DNA of 64,000 nt from Siphonodentalium dalli. Its lineage: Eukaryota; Mollusca; Scaphopoda; Gadilida; Siphonodentaliidae. How positions within the stretch are numbered: the stretch's first letter is position 1; every line of letters begins with the position of its first letter. Shown piece by piece: positions 53,868-64,000 of the stretch. The notes under the pieces were generated by a model, which worked only from the letters and a program-made list of their open reading frames with translations, was not told the DNA's origin and made no database searches. Both the position numbers and the translations under genes were made by a program. The stretch lies in NCBI GenBank assembly GCA_032622095.1, contig CP136067.1:49023899-49087898 (forward strand). Direction: 5' to 3'.

Positions 53868-54705
53868 GCTGATACGGACCCTGACTCTTACGGACCCTGG
53901 CTGATACGGACCCTGACTCTTGCGGACCCTGGCTGATACGGACCCTGGCTGATACGGACCCTGACTCTTACGGACCCTGGCTGATGGGGACCCTGGCTTT
54001 TTGTCAAAATTCATATGTTCTTCGCATCGTTCTATAAAGTAGAGCACATGAGTGTATTTTGCGCTCATCCATGGCTCATATTTGACAAACGTGTCAAAAT
54101 TCATATTTATTCATTTGTTGTAAATTCTGTCGGGTATAATATGGCAAACATTAGTGTTCAGTATCCCTTGGGGTGACATGAATTACTTTTGTCACCCCTG
54201 ACAATATACATAAATATTTAGTCTACTATATATATTTGTATTTGTAATTTTCATGTATGTATTGTGAATGACATTATCCTATCCTATCCTATCATTCTAA
54301 TGTTCAGGTATGAGCACCATTCAATAAATGTTTACAAGCCAGAACACAACGGAAATAAGTCAGTTACACCTCGTGTTCTCTTACAACAAGTGAGTAACAA
54401 ACATAAATATAATTTAAAATATAAGTTAAAAGGATATAATCCGAAAGTAAAAAAGTGAAAGATAAATTAAAAAGATATACAAAATTTGGAAGATATATAA
54501 AAAAATATATATATATATAAATAAAATAAATTATAATTTAAATTGAATGAGGTCCGTATGAGCCGGAGCTTAGTAAAAGCGAGGGTCCGTGTGAGCCGGG
54601 GTCCGTATGAGCCGGAGGTCCGTATGAGCCGGAGGTCCGTAAAAGCCGGAGGTCCGTAAAAGCCAGGGTCCGTAAAAGCCAGGGTCCGTAAGAGCCAGGG
54701 TCCTA
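53868..54705. mobile_element. Foldback-like unit of opposed TACGGACCCTGG arrays
   Basis: 53868-53998 has about eight ~16-bp units (CTGATACGGACCCTGG, CTCTTACGGACCCTGG). 54550-54705 has the reverse-complement form (GGTCCGTAAGAGCCAGG, GGTCCGTATGAGCCGG). Between them is a half family M copy (53995-54170, GAGCACATGAGTGTATTTTGC) and AT-rich sequence. No transposase. Confidence 0.7.
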
Positions 54706-55162
54706 TCAGCAGCATATCCTTTCAAGGAAATGAGTAATAACGCAAAGAATCGTAACTTGACTCGGTAGAGAACATATAGATAAGGAACCAAATCGCCAGG
54801 AGTTTTGTCCCCCCCCCCACCCAGTGACTTACTTGGCTAATTTTTATACCACACTGCAAGAGGGATGTTTAAAAATTAATTATTACACAGTTAAATTTTC
54901 TTGATATTTCCGTATCAATTCGACGATATGTTTGCAATTATGTATTATTACACATTTCAGTTCTCTTGATACTGCATGCAGTGCCAATTCGACAATACCT
55001 GTTTGCCATTTACATTCAGATTTATGTGAAGATACATTCTGAGTTATGCAAAATGAATAGCTAGATCTTCAAAAAATATATTGGCATATGCATTCGCTCC
55101 CTTTGTCGTAATTTTAATGTACAAAGAGTAATGTAACTGATTTTTGTTCTTCCACAAAACAG
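54706..55162. other. No gene; upstream intron of the 55163 exon
   Basis: AT-rich intron sequence with a C-run near 54811. Ends with the acceptor TTCTTCCACAAAACAG. Confidence 0.5.
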
Positions 55163-55433
55163 CCAACAATAATCGAGTGCCAGTTTGATTATGGTGATTA
55201 TGGTGGCGGTGATGACTATGAGACACTCCACGACAAGGAATGTGGTATCGGTCCAGAAGCAGGAACTGCTACTCTCACCATCATCACGGACATAGAAAAC
55301 ACGGAGCCATACGCGGTATGCGCAGATGAAGCCATCTTTTATTACGAACTCCAACCGGATTTAATCAACTATAGATTGGTGGTATCTTATTTTAGTAACG
55401 CTACCAACATGTGCATCTTCAAAAAAATACCAG
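55163..55433 (+). CDS. Second exon of the secreted protein, four cysteines
   Basis: A good acceptor (TTCCACAAAACAG) and donor (GTATGTC) bound a 271-bp open exon: 90 codons plus one base. The protein starts PTIIECQFDYGDYGGGDDYE, has cysteines at exon residues 6, 27, 53 and 84, an N-glycosylation sequon (SNATN) and a beta-rich stretch (ATLTIITD, YRLVVSYF). Together with the signal peptide this predicts an extracellular disulfide-bonded domain. I do not recognise the family. The next exon must start in phase 1; I did not find it before the window end. Family E and D elements begin 50 bases downstream in the next intron. Confidence 0.7.
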
Positions 55434-55483
55434 GTATGTCAATAAAGGGACTCGAGCACTTCGAATTTCCCGGTTATTGCGAA

Positions 55484-56304
55484 TTAAAGGCCCGCTTAAA
55501 GGTACTCAATCCGAACTGAGGGTCCCCATCGCAACAGATTCCAACAACAATCCGATCAGAGGGTCCTATATTACTATTTCTTTGGCTTTGGGGGTAAAAA
55601 ATATTTGATTAGAGTCGAGGAACCCATCAAACAAAGCTCAGAGTTATTAGATATTGATTTTTGAAATTTGTTATGTTCTCGAGATGAGTACTAATAATTG
55701 CCGTCAATTTCGTATCCTGCTCGAGATGTGTACACCAAAACACTATTCAAACAGACAAGGATGGATAACTCTAAAATCAAGTGGTAATAATAACGCAATT
55801 TTGACTTGAGTTCTGGGCCAGAAAGTATTCCCGATAATGAAAAATAATATATTTCTAAAATCGATATCGAACAAATCTGAGCTTTGATGGGTGACTTCCT
55901 CGACTCGAATAAAATATTTTTGACCCCCGAAGCCATTGAAATAGTAATTGAGAGGAGTTTTATCGGATTGAGTACCTTTAATTTTCGAATTTTTTGAGTT
56001 ACCAATTCTTTTTTTGTCATCTATATTGTAGTAAAAAGTGTATTTTTTCAATGAAGGGGGGATAACTATATCTTTAGTTTGAATTATGTTGGGAGCCAAA
56101 ACGGGGGGGGGGGGGGGGGGTGGGTCTTTCAATGATTTCAGCTGTTTTCTATTTATCTATGGGCATCTTCTGAGACACATATGTTTCAAATTGTGATGAA
56201 TTATAGTATTTTAATCATATTTTATGTCATAGATTGTTATTAAAACCGTATATCAAGTCACTGTCAAAAATACTAGGTTACTCGATAATTAAGTGGGCCT
56301 TTAA
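55484..56304. mobile_element. Family E element, copy 3, with a family D insertion
   Basis: TTAAAGGCCCGC at the left; GATAATTAAGTGGGCCTTTAA at the right. The left arm is broken at its own TTAA (CCCGCTTAA ... TTAATTTTCGAA) by the D copy at 55496-55981. A G-run sits at 56104-56120. Confidence 0.9.
55496..55981. mobile_element. Family D element nested in family E
   Basis: TTAAAGGTACTCAATCCG to CGGATTGAGTACCTTTAA, full length, inverted relative to 6040. Because family E normally reads CCACTTAATTTTCG at this spot, the TTAA duplication is demonstrated. Confidence 0.95.
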
Positions 56305-56392
56305 ATATAACAGAACAAGTAAACGAAATATACATGTACTTTGATCTTATTCTCATCATATTGGTAACTCTCCAATAATGAGATTTCGCATG

Positions 56393-56620
56393 TTAAAGGT
56401 ACTCAATCCGACCAGACGCTCCTAAATTAATATTTCTTTGGCTTCTGGGGTAAACAATATTTGATTCCAGTCGAGGAACCCACCCATCCGAGCTCAGAGT
56501 GATCAGATATCAATTTTTGAAGTTTGTTATTTCTCGAGATCTGCAGCTAGTAATAAGTGGCCCAGAAACACGTGGTCAAACGGACGGTATTGTGGCTGAA
56601 GATGGATAACTCTTCATCCA
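56393..56620. mobile_element. Family D element, right-truncated
   Basis: TTAAAGGTACTCAATCCG and the following blocks to GAAGATGGATAACTCT; no right end. Confidence 0.75.
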
Positions 56621-56758
56621 TCTTTTTTTTCAATTTTATTATGGTGTCATGCACATTTGAATTTTTGAGGGAATAAAACTAAGTTAGGGGATAATGGCTT
56701 CAAAAACACTATTTTTCAAAATAACATATTTGCCGACAGCACTATTATCGCTTCCTTA

Positions 56759-57595
56759 TTAGCTCAACTTTACTTTGTAAAGCTTGAGCTATTGTCATGG
56801 CTTTGTCGTCAGTCGTCCGTGTGTGCGTGTACGTGATGCGTCAACAATACAGGCTACAGGTCGTACCTTTGATCGGATCATTATGAAATTTGTCATAGCT
56901 GTTGACATCAACATTTAGACCGGAATGATTCATTTTGGGGTCATTCGGAAAAAAAACCGCCAGTGGCCATCTTGGATTTCAAAAATTCAATCCATTAGCA
57001 CGGGCTACAGGCCGTACTGTTCGTCTGAACGTCATGAAATTTGTCATGGATGTTAATATTGACATGTAGATGGGAACGAGTCATTTTGGGATCATTCGGC
57101 CCAAAAACATGGCCGCCAGCAGCCATCTTGAATTTTACTCTTTGTATGACTAAATCATTTAGCACGGGCTACAGGTCGTACCTTTAGTCTGATCATCATA
57201 AAATTTGTCATGGATGTTAATAATGACATGTAGATGGGAACGAGTCAATTTGGGGGTCATTCGGCCAAAACACATGGCCGCCAGCAGCCATCTTGGATTT
57301 TACTCTTTGTATGACTAAATCCTTTAACACGGGCTACAGGTCGTACCTTTAGTCTGATCATCATAAAATTTGTCATGGATGTTAATATTGACATGCAGAT
57401 GGGAATGGGTCATTTTGGGGTCATTCGGCCTAAAAACATGTCCGCAGCAGCCATCTTGGATTTTACTCTGTGTGTGACTAAATCCTTTACTGTTCATTTT
57501 TTACACTCCTTTTTAATCTCTCTATTCATTGCTCATCACACAAAAAATACCTTCTTTACAAAGTTGAGCTACAGTGTCATTGACACTTTCATTTA
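56759..57595 (+). repeat. Tandem-array element, ~162-bp units (family H, copy 2)
   Basis: Same left module (AGCTCAACTTTACTTTGTAA) and right module (AAGTTGAGCTACAGTGTCATTG) as 430-3832, but only four core units. Confidence 0.9.
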
Positions 57596-58223
57596 TTAGT
57601 CTTCGTCACTAACATCCATAAAATATGATAAAGGAAAACAAGTTTGAAAAATCTAATCCCAAATTCAAAACCTTATCGTTTTTTTATGTTCATCAGAATC
57701 TTAAGTATGCCTATATACAATGCCAAGAGGACGCTCAAATGATAAGCTTGTTCATTTACAAACACACTATAGTTCAGATTCAAATGGGCTGTTTATTATT
57801 ATAAACGTAAACAATCAATAACCATCGTGATACAAATATATTGCCAGGAAGGTGGAAGGCAATAACCGCATCTCCCACTTTGCTAATATGTAACATATGA
57901 TCAATAAACATAGTAATATAGCATCAATAGTGTATTAATTTTAATGATCACACCTATAATAAGAAGTTGTGAACTTCAAGTGAACTAATTAGTGTGAGAT
58001 GAAACGTAAATCTCAAGCTGCTAACAGAAAATTGGGGTGGAAGGGTGGGAGGGTGGAAGGGTGGGAGGGTGGGAAAATTAAACTCTGTAATCAAACAAAT
58101 TTGGGACGTATCTTTGCCCAAAAACTAAGCGTTTTCTTAATACAAGAACAAAATGGCGTAATCATTATACTGCGCATGTACGTAATATACGCCATCGGAA
58201 CATGCGGAAAACCTCAATCTATT
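57596..58223. other. No supported gene
   Basis: A short plus frame from ~57697 after a possible acceptor (GTTCATCAG) is weakly CTLD-like (YAYIQCQEDAQMISL) but has no confirmed donor, and its phase does not fit the exon at 55163. A GGGTGGAAGGGTGGGAGGG run is at 58035-58075. Confidence 0.3.
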
Positions 58224-58725
58224 TTAAAGGCACACCTAATTTTCCAACCCCAGATCACATTATATAAAATTTATGCCATATTATATACCATTTGAAAGAG
58301 AAAGCTTCAAAATATTGTACAACTTATTCGATGTAATAAACTGTGAACATGTTGTTTTTGTTGAGAAACCGGCGTCTGTTCTGTGCTGGTTTCTACACAA
58401 AGTATATTATTTTCAAAGGGAGGGGAATAGGTATATATATATAGAATAACTCTCTCTGTATATATCTAGATAGAGTTATTCCCCTTCCATTGAAAATAAA
58501 CTTGTTTCAATTCTGTTGCATTATGGGAGCCATAACGGGGGGAATTAATTTTATGATTTCAGACATTTTCTATTACTCTATGGGCACCTTCTGAGACACA
58601 GACGTTCCAAATGATGATGAATTATATATTTGAATCATATTTGATGGCATATATTGTTATTAAAACCGTATATCAAGGCACTAAAACAAAACAAACGATG
58701 ACTCGATAATTAAGTGGGCCTTTAA
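58224..58725. mobile_element. Family E element, complete copy
   Basis: TTAAAGGCACACCTAATTTTC to GATAATTAAGTGGGCCTTTAA; 502 bp, the least disturbed copy. An internal hairpin AGAGTTATTCC...GGAATAACTC-like pair lies near its centre. Confidence 0.9.
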
Positions 58726-59152
58726 TCGGTTACTTTGATCATAAAATTGATTATCTTTATAATTTTGATTTAAAAATGTCGATGTGCCCGTCCAGTCAAA
58801 TTCGATAAAATTCTCATAAAGTAACACATATTTCCTTAAAAAATAGCTAGAATCATGCTGGACGGTCACATCGATATTTAAACAAAATCGATCATGTCTT
58901 CAATGTGGGTTACATGTTTCAAACTTGTTTTGTTTATCATATTTTATGGACTAATAACTAAGTATGGATACTGCTGTCAACGCATTTGGTATTTTGAAAA
59001 ATAGTGTGTTGAAGCCATTTTCCACAAGCTTTAATAGTGTCATTTCCTCAAAAATCCAGATGTGACCCTTCTAAAAATAATATAACAAAATAAAACAAAA
59101 TGTTCTCGGACGCCTGTGTTTACGTTCGCCTGTTGGGTTACTAACGGGTAGG
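58726..59152. other. No gene seen
   Basis: AT-rich without a recognisable feature. Confidence 0.4.
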
Positions 59153-59570
59153 GTTCTCTATTCCGAAGGTTCGCTATTCCGAAGGTTCGCTATTCCAAAG
59201 GTTCGCTATTCCGAAGGTTTTCTTTTCTGGGTATATTTAACCAGAATTGAATAAATATTTGCACCCCCCCCCCACACGACTGTGACACGAGAAATGAAAA
59301 ATACTATTACGCTAGTATTCGCATATATTACATTTATTCACCCCATTCTAATTCCCAAATTGTCCCAGATGTTGGTTATTAATAGCAAGTATACAGTATA
59401 AGTTTATCGTTTATTATGGAAAGCTGAAAACACAATGACTGCATGACTGAAATATACTACATGTAAGAGATACAGTCTGTCCGAACTGGCAATCTATATT
59501 TGAAAGAAACATCAACATTAAAGGCCCACTTAATTTTCGAACCCCCAGATCACATTTTCAATTCTTCAAG

Positions 59571-60626
59571 GATTGTCCACTTATAAATGGACAATCGGTA
59601 CCTAAAATGGTCATTAATAAATGGACAATCCAACCACGCGTGGCACGCGAGCTTGGGATTGTCCACTAAATGAAGACATGTTTTGTTAATCCTGCATGAA
59701 GGGCAATAACTCTATCAATAATGTTAATTTGCTAAATAACGGTGATTTGTATGAGAAGAAGTGTTTTTGACGAACTAACGGAGAGATTTGAAGAAGAGTT
59801 TTTGACGAAATAACGGAAATATTCGAAGTGTTTTTAAAGAGCGTACCCCAAACCTCCCCCAAGCCAACCCACCCCACCCAAGGGAAGAATTTGACTTATA
59901 TTTCACAAAAGTTGAACTGTTGTGGTGTTGCAAATTTCTCATACAAATCTCAGTCATTTAAAGGTACTCAACCCGATAAAACTCCTCTCAATTACTATTT
60001 CAATGGCTTCGGGGGTCAAAAATATTTGATTCGAGTCGAGGAAGTCACCCATCAAAGCTCAGATTTGTTAGATATCGATTTTAGAAATCTATTATTTTTC
60101 ATTATCGGGAATTCTTTCTGGCCCAGAAGATAGTAAAAAATTCGTTATTATTACCCACTTGATTATAGAGTTATCCATCCTTGTCTGTTTGAATAGAATT
60201 TTGGCGTAAAATCTCGAGCATGTTACCAAATTGACGGCAGTTATAAGTACTCATCTCGAGAACATAAGAATTTTCAAAAATCAATATCTAATGACTCTGA
60301 GCTTTGTTTGATGGGTTCCTCGACTCGAATCGAATATTTTTTACCCCCAAAGCCAAAGAAATAGTAATATAGGACCCTCTGATCGGATTGTTGTTGTTGG
60401 AATCTGTTGAGATGGGGACCCTCTTTACGGGTTGAGTACCTTTAATAAAGGTACATTCTTTATAGAGTTATTACCCTTCATATTTAATATGAAGCTAACA
60501 TGCAGGATTATCGATATATGTCGTGATTTAGTGGACAATCGCAAGCTCGCGTGCCACGCGTGGTCGGATTGTCCATTTATTAATAACCATTTTAGGTACC
60601 GATTGTCCATTTATAAGTGGACAATC
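59571..60626. mobile_element. Family F element inside family E
   Basis: GATTGTCCACTTATAAATGG at the left, with its complement at the right. Inverted arms are ~200 bp and include CGGTACCTAAAATGGT, ACCACGCGTGGCACGCGAGC and the repeated ATAAATGGACAATC. It is split by family D at 59958-60445. Confidence 0.85.
59958..60445. mobile_element. Family D element inside family F
   Basis: TTAAAGGTACTCAACCCG to CGGGTTGAGTACCTTTAA, full length with TTAA at both sides. Confidence 0.95.
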
Positions 60627-61022
60627 TTATGCGCATTAGGTGCATTTATACAATATATGCTATATTATATACCATTTGAAATAGGAAGCTGTCTAATATT
60701 GTATTATCAAGTTATACGGTGTAATAAACTGTGAACATGTTGTTTTTGTTGAGTTGCCGATGTGTTTTTGTGCTTGTTTCATCTGATTTTGTTGCGCAAA
60801 GTGTATTATTTTCAATGGGGGGAATAACTCTATATTTTAAACCCTTCCATTGAAAATACATTTTTAGTTTGAATTCTGTTGCATTCTGGGGGCCATAACG
60901 GGGGGAATCTTCTTATGATTTCAACTGTTTTCTATTTCCCTATGGGCATCTTCTGAGACAGATGTTTCAAATGGTGATGGAATTAAATAAGTTTAATCAT
61001 ATTTTATGGCAATGATTGTTAT

Positions 61023-61251
61023 GAGGCCCCCCACCCCAGCCCCCATGGAATACGGAATACCACTTAACACAGAGGGTGGAATACCAGTTAACAGCCATAT
61101 GGAATACATAAAAAAGATATGAAAACTTCATTTTTTGGAAGGTCGGCGTACGAATACCAGTATTTTTGGAATACCGAATACCTCCCAACAGAGGGACGGA
61201 ATACGGCCGGGGCATGGAATACGGCGTACGAAAAAGAGGGGTGGGGGCCTC
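61023..61251. mobile_element. Element G inside family E, 6-bp target duplication
   Basis: GAGGCCCCCCACCCC at the left and GGGGTGGGGGCCTC at the right. TGTTAT is present on both sides (61017-61022, 61252-61257), where other E copies have a single TTGTTATTAAAACC. The interior repeats TGGAATAC many times. Confidence 0.85.
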
Positions 61252-61369
61252 TGTTATTGAAACCGTATATCAAGCCACTATAAAAGAAATATAATCAGTG
61301 ACTCGAAAATTAAGTGAGCCTTTACAGTATTTTGATACGCAGTATGTTATGGCGCTCCAGTCTCCATTC

Positions 61370-61480
61370 AGCGTTATAGCCTAGCTCACTGTTATAGCCT
61401 AGCTCACTGTTATAGCCTAGCTCACTGTTATAGCCTAGCTCACTGTTATAATCCACCTCACTGTTATAATCCACCTTTAG
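61370..61480. repeat. 18-bp tandem repeat
   Basis: About six copies of GTTATAGCCTAGCTCACT; the last two are changed to GTTATAATCCACCTCACT. Confidence 0.9.
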
Positions 61481-62404
61481 TTGGCATATTCTTGCCTCTA
61501 AGATTATTGAGATATTACGTATTGCGTAATGACATTAAATCGTATGGAAACATAGCAATTATGTGGTCTGCGTGACGTGAATATATGTATTGAGAAATAA
61601 CGTCATACGTATTGACATTAAATCTCAAGGAAACCCGCGGGCGGAAAAAATCACATTTATTGTTTTAATGTTTTAAGTTATTTCCTTCCTATAAAGAGTC
61701 TTCGTGATAAAGAAACCGCTCAATACTTTAGAATATAGAATTAACCTTTTAAATAACAAAAACCTTCGGAATAGCAAACCTTCGGAATAGAGAACCTTCG
61801 GAATAGCGAACCTTCGGAATAGAGAACCTTCGGAATTGCGAACCTTCGGAATAGCGAACCTTCGGAATAGCGAACCTTCGGAATAGTGAACCTTCGGAAA
61901 TAGCGAACCTTCGGAAATAGCGAACCTTCGGAAATAGCGAACCTTCGGCAAACCTTCGGAAATAGCGAACCTTCGGAATAGAGACATGTCCCCACTAATT
62001 AATAACTATAATAATTTGCACATGTGCGGGGGGGGGGGGGGGGGGGGTGTCGGAAAAAAATTACAGGACACAAGGACCGGGTGGGTGGGTGTCCCCGAGC
62101 CCGGAATGCTGGTTTTTTCTGATGTCATGCAATTTTTTTCCAAAATCATTTCTAAGACAAATTACAGCTTCAAAATGAATTGAAACAATCGGATTCATAT
62201 AGTAGTGCATGCTATATATAGCCTTATACAAGTGAGGGGGCTCTATATATTTAATTTTTTGTCCACAATTTCTCCCTTGAAACCATGGGGTGGGTCTGGT
62301 TTTGGTCGGGGGAAAAATTGAAATGAAAAAAAATCCATTCTCATCTTTTCTCATAGTTTATCATGGCTTTTGTTTTACTTATTATACATAGAGGATATAC
62401 CTGT

Positions 62405-62572
62405 GTGTTTTGAGTGAATACCGGAAGTACCGGAGTGGTCACAGTGAGATACTGGAATCATCACTATTGGCCTTTACTGGAATCATCACTATTGGCCTTT
62501 AGGCCACGAGTGATGATTCCAGTATCTCACTGTGACAACGAATGAGGTAATTCCGGTATTCACTCAAAACAC
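62405..62572. mobile_element. Hairpin element, 168 bp
   Basis: GTGTTTTGAGTGAATACCGG pairs with CCGGTATTCACTCAAAACAC at the far end, and CACAGTGAGATACTGGAATC with its complement nearer the centre. A 28-bp segment (ACTGGAATCATCACTATTGG) is duplicated in the loop. Confidence 0.8.
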
Positions 62573-63767
62573 GAAGGTTTTCTTTTTATTATATGCGCTA
62601 TTTACTAAAATAGATCGAGGAATTAATTCAAAATCGAACTGATTCCGATTCACATCGGCAATACAATTTCTGCACAACAAACAGAGACCACGAGGTTCAA
62701 TAAAATACTGTCGATAACTCAGAATACACATGCATGCTTCAAATGTGCGTAATATATCAGATAACTTTATTTCAAATATACCAACTTACTTGCTTGTGTA
62801 CTATTAGCAATGTGGCCAGCTGTCAAAAAGCCGAAAAACCGTTGGCCTCATTTGTTTATATTAATGATAGCAGTCAATTAGATATTGAATAAACGATAAA
62901 TACAGTGACCACGTGGTCGAAGTACATGGTCGATGTCGATACATGACTACAGTGACTTAAGTCACATTATAACGTGTTGTTCACTGATTGGAGCATTAAA
63001 AGGCTCCAGATTCAATCTCAGAGCATCTAATTTTCAAAATTTCCCGGGGGAGGCCCCGACCCCCTCCCGTACTCCCCCCTCAGGCCTTCGGCATCTCCTG
63101 CTGGGATACTACTCGCCTCAACATTTTGTAGGAGAGCTACATGTACTCGCCTAGAATGATTGTAAGGGGAGCTCCTCATTGCTCACCAGTGATTTCCCAC
63201 ATGGAGAGGACTGGAACTGTTTATTTAATCAAATTGATGGTGTTTTTTACTTTACACATGCACATATTTTAACCTATTGCTAATAAGGGACACAACTATC
63301 CTGTTAAAGTGGGTATTTTACCTTTATAACCATAAATATTTGGGGTTTTAAAGGTTTTGTCACTGGTTTTGTTGGCATATTTTTGAGCCATGTGCTTTGT
63401 TTGTTAATTTTTTGTGGGTGTACTTGATCAGCGTTCTCTCAGTTCCGGTGCACAATGAGATCCTTACCCTGCCAACAACACATTATTTAGTAGAATTTAC
63501 AAGATTTTCATAAATTTTGGGGGTGGGAAAAACTTACGGTCCTCCCGGGTGGGTGTCCCAGACCTGGGTGGAAAAAACTTACGCTCCCGGGGTGGTGGGT
63601 CCCCAAAACTGAAAAACACAAAATTTCCACCTTGTATCCGTAATTTTTTCCCTGACCCCCCCCGACATGTGTGGAAATTATATCCCCACCTCCAATCGGT
63701 ATTCAGTTTTATATGTATGATGCATGCATGTCCTAGATATATTGTTTCCAATTTTAATGAGAGTGGA
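62573..63767. other. No gene seen
   Basis: Contains a worn relative (63000-63080) of the 28860-28960 patch and a TTACG(G/C)TCC...GGTGGGTG(T/G)CCC repeat near 63535-63605. Open frames are low complexity. Confidence 0.4.
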
Positions 63768-64000
63768 TTAAAGGGGTACTGTATATATATGCAACAAATG
63801 AATGAATTTGAGCCGTGTATGAGTGCAAAATAAATTCATTTGCCATATGAACGATACCAAGAACATGGTCATTATAATGACTCCAGCCATAAATTAATGT
63901 TCAGTATAATTACCATGTTGTTTGCATCGTTTGAAGAGCGCATGAGTGTATTTTGCACTGATCTAGGGTTAAAATTCATTCATCTGTTGCATACATTCTG
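63768..64000. mobile_element. Family M element, cut by the window end
   Basis: TTAAAGGGGTACTGTATATA followed by GCAACAAATGAATGAATTTG and GCGCATGAGTGTATTTTGCAC, as in 23006-23352 and 53995-54170. Confidence 0.7.

Larger units (their letters stand above)
59518..61325. mobile_element. Family E element, copy 5, with three other elements inside
   Basis: Starts TTAAAGGCCCACTTAATTTTCG; ends GAAAATTAAGTGAGCCTTTAC. E sequence stops at CAGATCACATTTT (59557) and resumes at ATATGCTATATTATATACCATT (~60653), and again breaks at 61022-61252. Confidence 0.85.
59153..61984. mobile_element. Possible foldback-like unit of opposed CCTTCGGAATAG arrays
   Basis: 59155-59222 holds four units of GGTTCGCTATTCCGAA. 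61764-61984 holds about fourteen units of the reverse complement (CCTTCGGAATAGCGAA). The enclosed 2.5 kb contains other elements. Arrays in opposite orientation at both sides match the design of 7962-9417, but the end points are not defined. Confidence 0.5.

Noticed and set aside
57697-57777. Possible CTLD exon (YAYIQCQEDAQMISL)
   Set aside because: Resemblance rests on a few residues, the donor is unclear and the phase is incompatible with the exon at 55163.
61673-61995. Repetitive minus-strand frames (FRRFAI / SEGSLF type)
   Set aside because: Translation of the 16-bp CCTTCGGAATAG minisatellite in shifting frames.

Overview
The window looks like AT-rich intergenic and intronic DNA from an animal, most likely an aquatic invertebrate and plausibly a mollusc. 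The evidence is exon-sized coding pieces with GT/AG splice borders, C-type lectin domain (CTLD) exons, no prokaryotic gene organisation, tandem arrays with a period near 160 bp, and very many short non-autonomous transposons. The species assignment is inference. No rRNA, tRNA or CRISPR array was seen.

Host genes occupy little of the window. A CTLD gene or gene cluster runs on the minus strand. Exons at 29511-29671 and 25323-25457 join in frame to give the first two thirds of one CTLD. Exons at 16586-16673 and 13825-13975 join in frame to give most of the first half of another. A separate CTLD-like piece lies on the plus strand at 21493-21671. On the plus strand, 44389-44424 (signal peptide) and 55163-55433 (a 90-residue, four-cysteine segment) join in frame as the start of a secreted protein I cannot name; its 10.7-kb first intron is full of transposons.

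The rest is mobile DNA, often nested. Larger units are: (1) 430-3832, a tandem array of ~162-bp units between fixed end modules, with a second short copy at 56759-57595; (2) 6916-13256, a 6.3-kb element with ~650-bp inverted repeats around a broken gene that ends in a CXC-type cysteine cluster, with a foldback element (7962-9417) inserted in it; (3) 32722-35600, a hAT-type element with a perfect 8-bp target duplication that contains two long direct repeats flanking an intact 211-residue basic/coiled-coil ORF; (4) three units built from opposed minisatellite arrays (7962-9417, 53868-54705, 59153-61984).

Small elements fall into repeated families, named here by letter. A: ~470 bp, multiple palindromes. 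B: ~200-bp hairpin with TA/CAGT ends (mariner-like). C and C': paired hairpins. D, E, J, K, L, M: inverted-repeat elements. C, C', D, E, J, K, L and M are all bordered by TTAA, and several sit inside each other exactly at TTAA, so their order of insertion can be read. From 59.5 to 61.3 kb D lies in F, F lies in E, and a further element G also lies in E.

The TTAA families are probably mobilised in trans by piggyBac- or Kolobok-like transposases that are not encoded here. The only coding remnants of transposons seen are the CXC gene (9787-12550) and hAT C-terminal pieces (22289-22495 and probably 23880-24050).
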